A stretch of DNA of 31,977 nt from CAZZKG01 sp964654825 (GTDB taxonomy: Bacteria > Gemmatimonadota > CAZMKB01): positions 1 to 31,977 of the forward strand of contig CAZZKG010000045.1 of NCBI GenBank assembly GCA_964654825.1, given 5' to 3'. Made by a program: the position numbers and the translations under genes. Shown here in pieces: positions 23,880 to 31,257 of this stretch (position 1 is the first letter of the stretch; the number at the start of each line of letters is the position of its first letter). Under the pieces are notes generated by a model that was given only the letters and a program-made list of their open reading frames with translations, had not been told where the DNA came from and searched no databases.

Positions 23880-25076
23880 ATGGACACGGCATCGATCGAT
23901 AAAGCCAAGGAACATTTCGGAAAAGTACTCGAAAGACAGCTCTCCCGGGTCGAGCGGATGAAGACGGCTGGGGATTGGATCGACTTCTCAATGATAAAAC
24001 CAATCATCATCGGAATCATTGGTGGTGACGGTATCGGACCCTATATCGCCGAACATGCCCGTACGGTAATCGAGTTTATGCTGGAAGAGGAGGCAAAGTC
24101 AGGCAAAGTCGAGTTCCGTACGATCGAAGGGCTCACGATAGAGAAGCGGGCAGAGGTCGGAAAAGCCATCCCGGACGACGTCCTCGAGGAGATAAAGAAG
24201 TGCCACGTCACACTCAAGGGCCCGACCACCACACCTCGCAGAGGTGATCCCTGGCCCAACGTCGAGAGCGCTAATGTCGCTGCGCGAAAAGAGCTCGATC
24301 TTTTCGCCAATGTCAGGCCGGTCAGGGTTCCCGCTGAAGGGATCGACTGGATATTCTTCAGGGAAAACACCGAAGGGGCCTACGCCCTCGGCAGTGAAGG
24401 ATATGAAGTCACGGATGATCTGGCGATCGATTTCACCGTGGCGACGACACAGGGTACCGAACGGCTCATCCGGGCCGCTTTCGAGCACGCAAAGAAAAAC
24501 GGGATCAACAAAGTGACCCTGGTGACGAAAGCCAATGTGATAAAAACCACTGACGGCAAGTTCCTCAAGATCGGCCAGGAAATCGCCAAGGACTATCCCG
24601 GCATCGAGACAGACGACTGGTACATAGATATCATGACTGCAAAGCTCGTCGACCCGAAACGACGCTCCCAGTTCAAGGTGGTCGTCCTCCCCAATCTTTA
24701 CGGCGATATCCTGACCGACGAAGCGGCTGAATTCCAGGGAGGTGTGGGAACAGCGGGGAGCGCGAACATCGGGAAACAGTATTCCATGTTCGAAGCGATC
24801 CACGGTTCGGCCCCGAGGATGGTCGCGGAAGGCCGAGCGCAGTTTGCGGATCCCTGCAGTATGATCAGGGCGGCTGCTCTTCTCCTGAGTCACCTGGGAT
24901 ATGAAGAGAAGGGTAAAAATCTCGAGATGGCCCTCGACATCTGCGGACAGTTCGAGAAAAAACTCGTGATCACCGGACGATCAACAGGAGCAACCGCTCA
25001 GGAGTACACGAAGTACCTCATGGAAACACTGAAAGATCCAAACCTCAAATCCCGGTGGGAGTCGTACCAGTCATAA
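23880..25076 (+). CDS. isocitrate/isopropylmalate dehydrogenase-family enzyme, probably isocitrate dehydrogenase
   Basis: NAD(P)-dependent beta-decarboxylating dehydrogenase, most likely isocitrate to 2-oxoglutarate in the TCA cycle. After ~40 N-terminal residues it reads 'KPIIIGIIGGDGIGP', then 'LKGPTTTPRRGDPWPNVESA', the substrate loop 'FFRENTEGAYALG' and Lys in 'VTKANVIKTTDG'. The metal Asp motif is 'NLYGDILTDEAAEFQGGVG' and the cofactor loop is 'EAIHGSAPRMVAEGRAQFADP'. The 'HGSAP' loop and 398-residue length fit isocitrate rather than 3-isopropylmalate dehydrogenase, though homoisocitrate dehydrogenase is not excluded. Start: ATG-ATG at 23877-23882 directly after GGAGGT; I take the second ATG, 4 nt from the ribosome site. 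Only plus-strand gene in the window, with its own promoter and terminator. Confidence 0.85.
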   Translation: MDTASIDKAKEHFGKVLERQLSRVERMKTAGDWIDFSMIKPIIIGIIGGDGIGPYIAEHARTVIEFMLEEEAKSGKVEFRTIEGLTIEKRAEVGKAIPDDVLEEIKKCHVTLKGPTTTPRRGDPWPNVESANVAARKELDLFANVRPVRVPAEGIDWIFFRENTEGAYALGSEGYEVTDDLAIDFTVATTQGTERLIRAAFEHAKKNGINKVTLVTKANVIKTTDGKFLKIGQEIAKDYPGIETDDWYIDIMTAKLVDPKRRSQFKVVVLPNLYGDILTDEAAEFQGGVGTAGSANIGKQYSMFEAIHGSAPRMVAEGRAQFADPCSMIRAAALLLSHLGYEEKGKNLEMALDICGQFEKKLVITGRSTGATAQEYTKYLMETLKDPNLKSRWESYQS

Positions 25077-25093
25077 AAGAAACGTATTCCAAC

Positions 25094-25126
25094 AGCCCCG
25101 CTGCCGCCGCCGCGGGGCTTTTTTTT
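25094..25126 (+). terminator. intrinsic terminator after the isocitrate dehydrogenase-family gene
   Basis: Stem AGCCCCGC (25094-25101) with GCGGGGCT (25112-25119), 10-nt loop, then an uninterrupted T run to 25126. It lies 18 nt after the stop codon. Confidence 0.95.
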
Positions 25127-25414
25127 CAAATTCACCCGACACAGCCGGTCCCCCGGGCTCCGGCGGAAGAGAATGTAAGTTTTTGACACCTGCCTCGACT
25201 AATTGAAGAGAGAGTTCTTCGGAAGAAGAAAAGGTACGATCACTACACGGAAGAAAGATTCGAATTGAGAACCGGAACCTTCAGCGGACTGCCGGTCGAA
25301 GGATGGCGGCTATGACAGGAAGAATTACGAAATACTTCTGATTCAACAACAGGTTGCCCTGTGTAGTAAGGATGGGGGGCAGGCAGCACTGGAGTTTTTC
25401 CAGAGGTCTGTCCC
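25127..25414. other. intergenic region between convergent genes, nothing convincing
   Basis: The non-coding gap (338 bases counting the terminator) separates two converging transcripts. I see only a short palindrome TTCTTC-G-GAAGAA (25215-25227) and a 5-bp GCCGG/CCGGC hairpin. There is no T-tailed stem that would clearly terminate the rfb-gmd operon on the minus strand, and no open frame with coding character. Confidence 0.5.
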
Positions 25415-26386
25415 TCAACCTTTCTTCCCCGGGGCGATGAGTCCGACATCGCTGTCGACCATCATTCTGACCATTGCCTCGAACGAGACTTCGGGTTTCC
25501 ACCCGAGTGCACTCTCAGCTTTCGCAGAATCCCCCAAAAGATGATCTACGTCTGCAGGCCGTAACAGCTGCTGGTCCACTACGACGTAATCCTGCCAGTG
25601 GAGATCGACACAGGAGAATGCGAGTTCCGCAAGTTCCCTGACGGAATGCTGGATACCGGTGGCGATGACATAGTCATCGGGTCGATCCTGCTGGAGCATG
25701 AGCCACATGGCTCGTACGTAATCACCGGCATATCCCCAGTCCCGTTTCGCATCGAGGTTGCCGAGTCTCAGTTCGCTGCTCTGGCCATGCTTGATCCTGG
25801 CGACTTCGTAGGTAACCTTCCTCGTTACGAATTCCCGGCCGCGTCTCGGGGATTCGTGGTTGAAAAGGATACCCGAGCAGGCAAACATGTCGTAGCTTTC
25901 CCGGTAGTTGACAGTTATCCAGTGTCCGTATACTTTTGCGACACCGTACGGGCTTCGGGGATAAAAGGGGGTTTTCTCGGCCTGGGGCGTCTCCTGGACT
26001 CTTCCGAACATCTCACTTGATGAGGCCTGATAAAACCTGATCGATCTGTCGACAAACCTGATCGCCTCGAGCACCTTTGTAACCCCGAGAGCCGTAAACT
26101 CACCGGTTAAGACCGGCTGATCCCATGAGGTGGGGACGAACGATTGAGCTGCTAGGTTGTACACTTCGTGGGGCTTGATCTTCTCCATGATGGTCATAAT
26201 GGAAGGTTCATCGAGGAGATCCGCCATGACGAGTTCGACGTCGTCCTTGATGTGCTCGATCCTCTCGAAACTCTCGGTACTCGACCTTCTCACCATACCA
26301 AAAACCCGATACCCCTTTTCGAGGAGGAAATCGGCAAGGTACGATCCGTCCTGCCCGGTAATGCCGGTAATCAATGCTTTTTTCAA
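25415..26386 (-). CDS. gmd: GDP-mannose 4,6-dehydratase
   Basis: Converts GDP-D-mannose to GDP-4-keto-6-deoxy-D-mannose, the precursor of GDP-L-fucose, GDP-D-rhamnose and related sugars. The NADP-binding motif 'GITGQDGSYLADFLLEKGY' starts at residue 8, with 'YNLAAQSFVPTSWDQP', 'SSSEMFG', 'SPYGVAKVYGHW' (catalytic Tyr-x3-Lys), 'NHESPRRG' and 'NLDAKRDWGYAGDYV'. All are diagnostic for Gmd. Length 323 is normal. It starts with TTG (26384-26386); AGGAG is 9 nt upstream. Last gene of the rfbA-rfbC-rfbB-rfbD-gmd operon, 19 nt after rfbD. The likely next enzyme is the Rmd-like reductase at 15575. Confidence 0.95.
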   Translation of the reverse strand: MKKALITGITGQDGSYLADFLLEKGYRVFGMVRRSSTESFERIEHIKDDVELVMADLLDEPSIMTIMEKIKPHEVYNLAAQSFVPTSWDQPVLTGEFTALGVTKVLEAIRFVDRSIRFYQASSSEMFGRVQETPQAEKTPFYPRSPYGVAKVYGHWITVNYRESYDMFACSGILFNHESPRRGREFVTRKVTYEVARIKHGQSSELRLGNLDAKRDWGYAGDYVRAMWLMLQQDRPDDYVIATGIQHSVRELAELAFSCVDLHWQDYVVVDQQLLRPADVDHLLGDSAKAESALGWKPEVSFEAMVRMMVDSDVGLIAPGKKG

Positions 26387-26405
26387 TTGACCAAACTCCT
26401 CTCAG

Positions 26406-27287
26406 TTACTCCTTCGTCAGAGTACCGGTAAGTTTTGCACGTCCGGGGGTCTTCTGCAGGTAACCGACGAGTGCATCCCTCCAGTGCGGGGCCGGAGGGA
26501 ATCCCTGTAATTCATACATCAGGTTTCTCAGGACCGAATTCCGAGGCCGGCGGGCAGGTCTTCCAATAGTTTCCTGGGTGACGGGTTTCACCGGGATATC
26601 CGGGAGTCCCACAAGGGACAGGATGGTCTGCGCGAATTCGAACCAGGTGCAGGCACCGCTGTTGGTGAGATGATAGATCCCGCAGGGCGAAAACTTGTTT
26701 ACTATGTTCAAAATCATTTCGGAAAGATCGATTGTGTATGTCGGAGAACCCAACTGGTCATTGACGACCTGGAGCTCACCCTCTGCCTTCGCCCTGCCTA
26801 TGATCGTATCGATAAAATTCCTGCCGCCTTCCCCGTAAAGCCACTCGGTCCTCAGAATATAGTGACGGGACAGGACCCGGGACAGCAGAACCTCTCCCAT
26901 GTATTTGGAACGGCCGTACGAATTGATGGGACTCGGGGCATCGAGCTCATCATAAGGGCTTTCCTTCTCACCGTCGAAAACAAAGTCCGTACTGATAAGC
27001 ATGCACGCTGCATTCACCTTCGCACAGGCGAGCCCGATGTTCCTCGTCCCGATCCCATTGGTGAGATAAGCGGACCGTTCATCACTCTCGCAACCGTCGA
27101 CATCGGTGATTGCCGCAGCGTGAATGACGAGTTCGGGGCCGACAGTTTTCACCATGTCTTCCGCTTCCGCCTGAAGCTTGATATCGGCATCATCGATGTC
27201 CACCCCGACAACTTGATGATCCCGCGAAAGCACTTCGACGAGAGCACTCCCGAGCATTCCTTTTGCGCCTGTGATGAGTATTTTCAA
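26406..27287 (-). CDS. rfbD: dTDP-4-dehydrorhamnose reductase
   Basis: Final step of dTDP-L-rhamnose synthesis, NAD(P)H-dependent reduction at C4. 'LITGAKGMLGSALVEVL' gives the nucleotide-binding loop. 'DVDGCESD' follows, 'STDFVFDG' supplies the catalytic Ser/Thr, 'YGRSKYMGE' is the Tyr-x3-Lys pair, and 'LRTEWLYGEGGRNF' is also typical. Length 293. The start codon is TTG 27285-27287, overlapping the rfbB stop in the sequence TTGA, so translation is likely coupled; the only upstream purine run is CGGGGGTACAGG. The C-terminal tail after 'RDALVGYL' is a little longer than usual. Confidence 0.93.
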   Translation of the reverse strand: MKILITGAKGMLGSALVEVLSRDHQVVGVDIDDADIKLQAEAEDMVKTVGPELVIHAAAITDVDGCESDERSAYLTNGIGTRNIGLACAKVNAACMLISTDFVFDGEKESPYDELDAPSPINSYGRSKYMGEVLLSRVLSRHYILRTEWLYGEGGRNFIDTIIGRAKAEGELQVVNDQLGSPTYTIDLSEMILNIVNKFSPCGIYHLTNSGACTWFEFAQTILSLVGLPDIPVKPVTQETIGRPARRPRNSVLRNLMYELQGFPPAPHWRDALVGYLQKTPGRAKLTGTLTKE

Positions 27288-28324
27288 CCTGTACCCCCGA
27301 TGGGTTTACTTTCTTCTATCCGCTTCCCATACATCCGATCGTAGTAATCGAGGTATTTACCGCTTTTCACCTTCTCCCACCATTCCCGATTCTGGAGGTA
27401 CCATCGGACTGTCTTCTCGAGACCCTCACCGACATCCATCGCGGGCGACCATCCGAATTCCGCGGCCATCTTCTCACTGTGCATCGCATACCGCCAGTCG
27501 TGGCCGGGCCGGTCTTCGACGTAGGCGATGAGAGACTCGGGCTTACCGAGTATTCTGAGAACATCCTTCACGATATCGATGTTTTTTCGTTCATTACCAC
27601 CGCTGATGTTGTAGACCTCCCCGGCCTTCCCCTTCCGCATCACCACATCGATCCCCTTGCAGTTATCCTCCACATACAGCCAGTCCCGGACGTTACGGCC
27701 TTTCCCGTACACGGGGAGTTTTTTATCTTCGAGGGCATTCGTCACCATGAGCGGGATGAGTTTCTCGGGGAACTGATAAGGCCCATAGTTGTTGGATGAT
27801 CTCGTTATAACCGCATTGAAACCGTGCGTCTGATGGTATGCCCGGACGAGAAGATCAGCCGAGGCTTTGCTCGCCGAGTAGGGGCTGTTGGGCGCGAGCG
27901 GTGTTTCTTCGGTGAAGAAGCCGCTGTCGCCGAGCGCGCCGTATACCTCGTCGGTCGAGACCTGGAGAAAACGGGGAATCTTAGCTTTGAGGGCGACATT
28001 CAACAGAACGAGTGTGCCGCCTATGTTGGTCCTGACGAATGTGCCCGGTTCGGTGATACTCCGGTCAACGTGCGATTCCGCGGCGAAATTCATAATGACG
28101 TCGAGTCCGCGGGAGGCGAGTTCTTCGACGGTCTCCGGATCAGAGATGTCACCTTTAATAAAGGAGTAATTCGGACGATCTTCGAGATCCTTGAGATTTT
28201 CGAGGTTCCCGGCATAGGTTAAAAGATCAAAGTTGATGATCTCATCTTCCGGATGCTCCCCGAGGTGATATCGAATGAAATTGGATCCTATGAACCCGGC
28301 CCCGCCTGTAACCAGAATACGCAA
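27284..28324 (-). CDS. rfbB: dTDP-glucose 4,6-dehydratase
   Basis: Second step of dTDP-L-rhamnose synthesis. It has 'LVTGGAGFIGSNFIRYHL', 'FDLLTYAGNLENL', 'NFAAESHVDRSI', 'STDEVYG', 'YSASKASADLLVRAYHQT', 'SNNYGPYQFPEKLIPLM' and 'NVRDWLYVEDNC'. These are all RmlB hallmarks, including the Asp-Glu pair and Tyr-x3-Lys. Length 346. Start codon TTG 28322-28324 with GGGAGG 6 nt upstream, a strong ribosome site that fixes the start. It follows rfbC by 32 nt and overlaps rfbD by 4 nt. Confidence 0.96.
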   Translation of the reverse strand: MRILVTGGAGFIGSNFIRYHLGEHPEDEIINFDLLTYAGNLENLKDLEDRPNYSFIKGDISDPETVEELASRGLDVIMNFAAESHVDRSITEPGTFVRTNIGGTLVLLNVALKAKIPRFLQVSTDEVYGALGDSGFFTEETPLAPNSPYSASKASADLLVRAYHQTHGFNAVITRSSNNYGPYQFPEKLIPLMVTNALEDKKLPVYGKGRNVRDWLYVEDNCKGIDVVMRKGKAGEVYNISGGNERKNIDIVKDVLRILGKPESLIAYVEDRPGHDWRYAMHSEKMAAEFGWSPAMDVGEGLEKTVRWYLQNREWWEKVKSGKYLDYYDRMYGKRIEESKPIGGTG

Positions 28325-28356
28325 TGGGAACCTCCCTTTCCGTGCATTAAAAACAT

Positions 28357-28818
28357 CTACCCGTCTTTTCTGCTCCAGTCGTAGGGTATATCATTGTCGT
28401 GAGGGTGAACTCTGAACTCATCCGGATCCTTGTAGTCATATCTCTCGGTAGGACAGTTTATGATGATGCCCTCCCTCTCCCCCACACATTTGAAGCCATG
28501 GTAGACATAGTTGGGGATCTGGAGCAATATCGGATTGTGTTCACCCATGAAGAACTCGTTCACCATCCCCATGGTCGGCGAATCCTCCCGCGCATCGTAG
28601 AGAACGACCTTGACCATGCCCTTCACTATGACGAAGTTGTCGATCTGCTTCTTGTGATAGTGCCAGCCTTTCACGACTCCGGGGTAAGCCGTCGTCATGT
28701 AAAGTTGGCCAAACTGAATGAAGAGATCATCATCCGACCTCAGCATTTCCATGAGTCGTCCCCGTTCATCAGGAATGACTTTCAGCTGTTTTATCCTTAC
28801 ATCTTTGATGAGTTCCAT
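28357..28818 (-). CDS. rfbC: dTDP-4-dehydrorhamnose 3,5-epimerase-like cupin
   Basis: Small cupin of the RmlC group, third step of dTDP-L-rhamnose synthesis. 'DERGRLMEMLRSDDD' and 'GVVKGWHYHKKQIDNF' correspond to the RmlC substrate strand with its catalytic His (usually 'RGLHYQ'). 'VLYDAREDSPTMG' and 'IPNYVYHGF' follow the family pattern. The variant 'GWHYHKKQ' and the length of 153 (many RmlC are ~180) make it a divergent member; a sugar ketoisomerase is a possible alternative. Its place between rfbA and rfbB supports the rhamnose role. The ATG at 28816-28818 (MELIKDV) has GGAAG close upstream; the frame is open 15 codons further. Confidence 0.85.
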   Translation of the reverse strand: MELIKDVRIKQLKVIPDERGRLMEMLRSDDDLFIQFGQLYMTTAYPGVVKGWHYHKKQIDNFVIVKGMVKVVLYDAREDSPTMGMVNEFFMGEHNPILLQIPNYVYHGFKCVGEREGIIINCPTERYDYKDPDEFRVHPHDNDIPYDWSRKDG

Positions 28819-28872
28819 CGCTTCCTTCCTCAAACTGCATGACAAACAGGCAATCAGGCACATCGAAAACCA

Positions 28873-29601
28873 TCAGATCAGATTGGCACCTTTCTCAGCG
28901 ACGAGGTTGCTGGCTCTGATGAGCGAATCGAATGTCCCTGCATCGGTCCACCAGCCATCCAGAACATCATAGGTGAGCTGGTCCCACTCGATGTACCTGT
29001 TGTTCACGTCGGTTATTTCTAGTTCACCTCTCTGGGAAGGCTTGAGCGTTTTAACGATCTCAAAGACCTTCCGATCAAACATGTAGATCCCTGTGACTGC
29101 CAGGTTGGATTCGGGATTTTTGGGTTTTTCGACGATCTTGACGATTCTGTCTCCTTCGAGAGTCGCCACTCCGAACCGCTGGGGGTCAGGGACTCTCTTC
29201 AGGAGGAGTTTAGCCCCTTCTTCCTGTTTCTCGAACTCTAAAACGGCGTTCTTGATGTTCTTCTCGATGATGTTGTCGCCGAGGATCACGACGACTTTTC
29301 CGTTGTCGGCGAAATGTTCGGCAAGGCTGAGCGCTTCCGCGATCCCACCCTCACCTTCCTGATACGTGTAGTTGAGGTGGTTCAGACCGAAACCTTTACC
29401 ATTGCCGAGAAGTCTCAGAAAATCACCCGCGCTGTTGCCGCCGGTGACGATGAGAATATCCCTGATACCCGCATTGATCAGGGCCTGGATCGGATAGAAG
29501 ATCATCGGTTTGTCATAAATGGGAAGAAGGTGCTTGTTGGTCACCCTCGTCAGAGGATGTAACCTCGTCCCCAGGCCCCCGGCCAGTATCACTCCCTTCA
29601 T
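28873..29601 (-). CDS. rfbA: glucose-1-phosphate thymidylyltransferase
   Basis: First step of dTDP-L-rhamnose synthesis, joining glucose-1-phosphate and dTTP. 'VILAGGLGTRLHPLTRVTNK' is the nucleotide-binding loop, with 'HLLPIYDKPMIFYPI', 'LGDNIIE', 'RFGVATLEG', 'IVEKPKNP', 'TGIYMFD' and 'GWWTDAGTFDSL'. The length of 242 is the short form, lacking the C-terminal ~45 residues that carry the allosteric site in enterobacterial RmlA. The ATG at 29599-29601 is preceded by AGGAG at 6 nt. First gene of the rhamnose operon; promoter at 29678-29706. Confidence 0.95.
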   Translation of the reverse strand: MKGVILAGGLGTRLHPLTRVTNKHLLPIYDKPMIFYPIQALINAGIRDILIVTGGNSAGDFLRLLGNGKGFGLNHLNYTYQEGEGGIAEALSLAEHFADNGKVVVILGDNIIEKNIKNAVLEFEKQEEGAKLLLKRVPDPQRFGVATLEGDRIVKIVEKPKNPESNLAVTGIYMFDRKVFEIVKTLKPSQRGELEITDVNNRYIEWDQLTYDVLDGWWTDAGTFDSLIRASNLVAEKGANLI

Positions 29602-29677
29602 GAGATTCTCCTGTCAGGCTGATCCGGAAAGATATCCGGCTGATTTTTTAATTATCGCCCTCCGAGGTTACCTACAA

Positions 29678-29706
29678 AAAGTATTCCCCCGGGTATATCA
29701 AGTCAA
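29678..29706 (-). promoter_or_regulatory. sigma70-type promoter for rfbACBD-gmd
   Basis: Minus-strand TTGACT (29701-29706), a 17-nt spacer, TACTTT (29678-29683). The transcript would begin near 29671 and carry ~70 nt of leader with a small CCGGA/TCCGG hairpin. Confidence 0.65.
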
Positions 29707-29780
29707 GATGGCCCCTCGTCGCTCGATTTACACGGCCGTAACACAATACGCCTCATCGAAAAGAAGCAATTTTTATACCA

Positions 29781-30335
29781 CTACCAGGGGGTGTGTTTTT
29801 TATACTGAAAACACGTACGCTCGTGTATGGTGCGGACCTTCCCTATGTTCATGACGAACATCCGGGTGATCTCCGGTCCCATGAAAATGAACCGTTTTTT
29901 AAATTCCTGCTGTAGGGGTTCGAGCCGGGAGGGGAGACTCTCGAGATATGTTCTGAAACTACCGAACTCCTCCTGAATCTTATTCAGGCGTCGTGCGTTC
30001 TCGATGACCGCTTCTATTTTTTTACGGTTCCTGATGATGCGTTCATCCTTCATGAGCCTCTTGATGCTTCTCACGTTGAACCGTGCCACACGATCGATTT
30101 CGAAGTCGGCGAATGCCTTCTTGAACGCGGCGCGCTTGACGAGGATCATCTTCCAGTTGAGGCCTGCCTGGAAGATCTGGAGTGCCATCCTCTCGAAGAG
30201 CCTGTTGTCGTTAACCTCGGGTACTCCCCACTCCTCATCGTGATACTGCTGGAGCATTGGATCTTCCCGCGCCCACCCGCAGCGCTTGACAGGTTTACCC
30301 GATCCGGAGTTTTGTGATTGTTTGTTCGCCATAGG
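29781..30335 (-). CDS. tag: DNA-3-methyladenine glycosylase I, variant
   Basis: Base-excision repair enzyme of the Tag family, which removes 3-methyladenine. 'CGWAREDPMLQQYHDEEWG' (18-36) and 'QAGLNWKMILVKR' align with Tag. The zinc ligands match Cys18, His31 and the C-terminal His-x3-Cys in 'IHERTCF'. Tyr30 and Trp60 of the base pocket are kept. The glutamate that contacts 3-methyladenine (Glu38 in the E. coli enzyme) is Gln52 here, so specificity may differ. Length 184. ATG 30333-30335 has GGGAGG 5 nt upstream; a 22-codon open extension above it is not family-like. It stands alone between the rhamnose operon and tRNA-Ala. Confidence 0.88.
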   Translation of the reverse strand, partial: PMANKQSQNSGSGKPVKRCGWAREDPMLQQYHDEEWGVPEVNDNRLFERMALQIFQAGLNWKMILVKRAAFKKAFADFEIDRVARFNVRSIKRLMKDERIIRNRKKIEAVIENARRLNKIQEEFGSFRTYLESLPSRLEPLQQEFKKRFIFMGPEITRMFVMNIGKVRTIHERTCFQYKKHTPW

Positions 30336-30456
30336 GGCCTCCCATTCCGACTGGTGAAGAGCGTTGTGATCAAGTACAGAGGAAGGGGTCAGAAGCAGCA
30401 CCCCGGTCCCTTCGACAGGGGGGGATCGCGGGAGGGGAGTAAAGAGGTAAAGATTA

Positions 30457-30532
30457 TGGTGGAGCTGAGGGGGGTCGAACCCCTGACCTCATGACTGCCA
30501 GTCATGCGCTCTCCCAATTGAGCTACAGCCCC
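30457..30532 (-). tRNA. tRNA-Ala (anticodon GGC)
   Basis: A complete 76-nt cloverleaf: acceptor GGGGCTG/CAGCTCC, D arm GCTC/GAGC, anticodon stem CATGA/TCATG with loop CTGGCAG, and T arm AGGGG/CCCCT with TTCGACC. The discriminator is A73 and CCA is encoded. The G3-U70 wobble pair, the main identity element for alanyl-tRNA synthetase, is present. Reads GCC (and GCU) codons. Confidence 0.97.
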
Positions 30533-30620
30533 ACCGTGTTTTATGTCAATGTGTTACACACTGTGGTCAGGTACTGAAAAACAGCCTCGATGACCAGAGA
30601 GTGACCTGATACCGACCCGT

Positions 30621-30649
30621 AATTTAACCACGCGCGGAGTCGTTGTCAA
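30621..30649 (-). promoter_or_regulatory. sigma70-type promoter for tRNA-Ala
   Basis: Minus-strand TTGACA (30644-30649), a 17-nt spacer, TAAATT (30621-30626), about 80 nt before the mature tRNA 5' end. A GC-rich stretch (near 'ACGCGG') lies just upstream. Confidence 0.7.
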
Positions 30650-30731
30650 TTCCGCGTCCACAGGGATCTTCCTGTGCAACTATGTAAACACCCCGGAATC
30701 TGTATTAATTTGACCTGTTTTGTTGTTGAAC

Positions 30732-31054
30732 TCAGGTTTTGTTTTTCCATCCTTGTGCCCTCTTGATGAATTTCTCTGGTGATTGGTAACTGATATTCGA
30801 GTACTGTGTTTTGTATTGTAAGAGAGGATTCTGTGAGCGATTATCCTCCTCAATTCTTCCAAGCTTTGAGCGTTGAGAAACAGTGAGTTTCCTTCCCCAT
30901 TTAAGCGGTTGTGAAATGATTCCATCTCAGGATTGTCCTTTGCTGTATGAAGCGCATAGGAGATATGTACTGCGTCTTTGAAGAACAATCTCCACCGCTC
31001 ATGTATAGCTCGTATAGAACGGGTCCTCCACCGGTCACAGTCTTCAATACACAC
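30732..31054 (-). pseudogene. transposase/integrase core remnant, frameshifted
   Basis: The frame covering most of this stretch encodes the C-terminal part of an rve-type integrase core: 'YALHTAKDNPEMESFHNRLN' (with the 'PKDNPxxExF' motif and catalytic Glu), then 'SLEELRRIIAHRILSYNTK'. Right after 'YNTKH' the family motif ends in this frame. In another frame the expected ending continues as 'QYSNISYQSPEKFIKRAQGW' and stops at 30732-30734. One missing base near 30795-30805 would explain this. No N-terminal helix-turn-helix or first catalytic Asp is present. It cannot be functional. Confidence 0.75.
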
Positions 31055-31077
31055 CCCCTCTCTATTTTCCCCACCCC

Positions 31078-31121
31078 TCGTAAAAGATAACGCCTCCGGG
31101 CATCGTAAAAGATTAAGCCTC
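31078..31121. repeat. tandem 19-nt direct repeat at the end of the insertion remnant
   Basis: TCGTAAAAGATAACGCCTC (31078-31096) and TCGTAAAAGATTAAGCCTC (31103-31121) match at 17 of 19 positions with a 25-nt period. Repeated subterminal blocks like these are transposase-binding sites in IS21-type elements. Here they are probably relics. Confidence 0.65.
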
Positions 31122-31257
31122 TTGACACAAGGCGCGAGGAGGGCGAATACCCGGAAGGTATTGAACCGATGAGTAACACAGCGGGTCAGGATGCATCAGA
31201 GGCTGAATACAAGCGTATGTGTGAATAGGGCCATTCCTCAAACTGGGTCATTCGATA

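Larger units (their letters stand above)
30683..31127 (-). mobile_element. decayed insertion sequence (IS481/IS21-like)
   Basis: About 445 bp containing a broken integrase-type transposase. Its left end reads TGTAAACACC and the complement of its right end reads TGTCAAGAGG; both share the TGT-AA-A pattern and an AATCT-TA block 14-15 nt in. They look like worn terminal inverted repeats of the TGT...ACA type. The right end also holds two 19-nt direct repeats. Intact relatives are usually over 1 kb, so most of the 5' transposase part is missing. I find no target duplication. Boundaries are inferred by eye. Confidence 0.55.

Noticed and set aside
24099..24893. 264-codon minus-strand open frame opposite the dehydrogenase gene
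   Set aside because: The plus-strand gene is a complete enzyme with promoter and terminator; the antisense frame has no ribosome site or recognisable domain.
25215..25227. Palindrome TTCTTC-G-GAAGAA as a terminator or operator
   Set aside because: Too short and purine/pyrimidine-simple, with no T run and no nearby promoter; likely chance.
30901..31179. 92-codon minus-strand frame overlapping the insertion remnant
   Set aside because: It is an alternative frame of the transposase relic; the integrase motifs are in the other frame.
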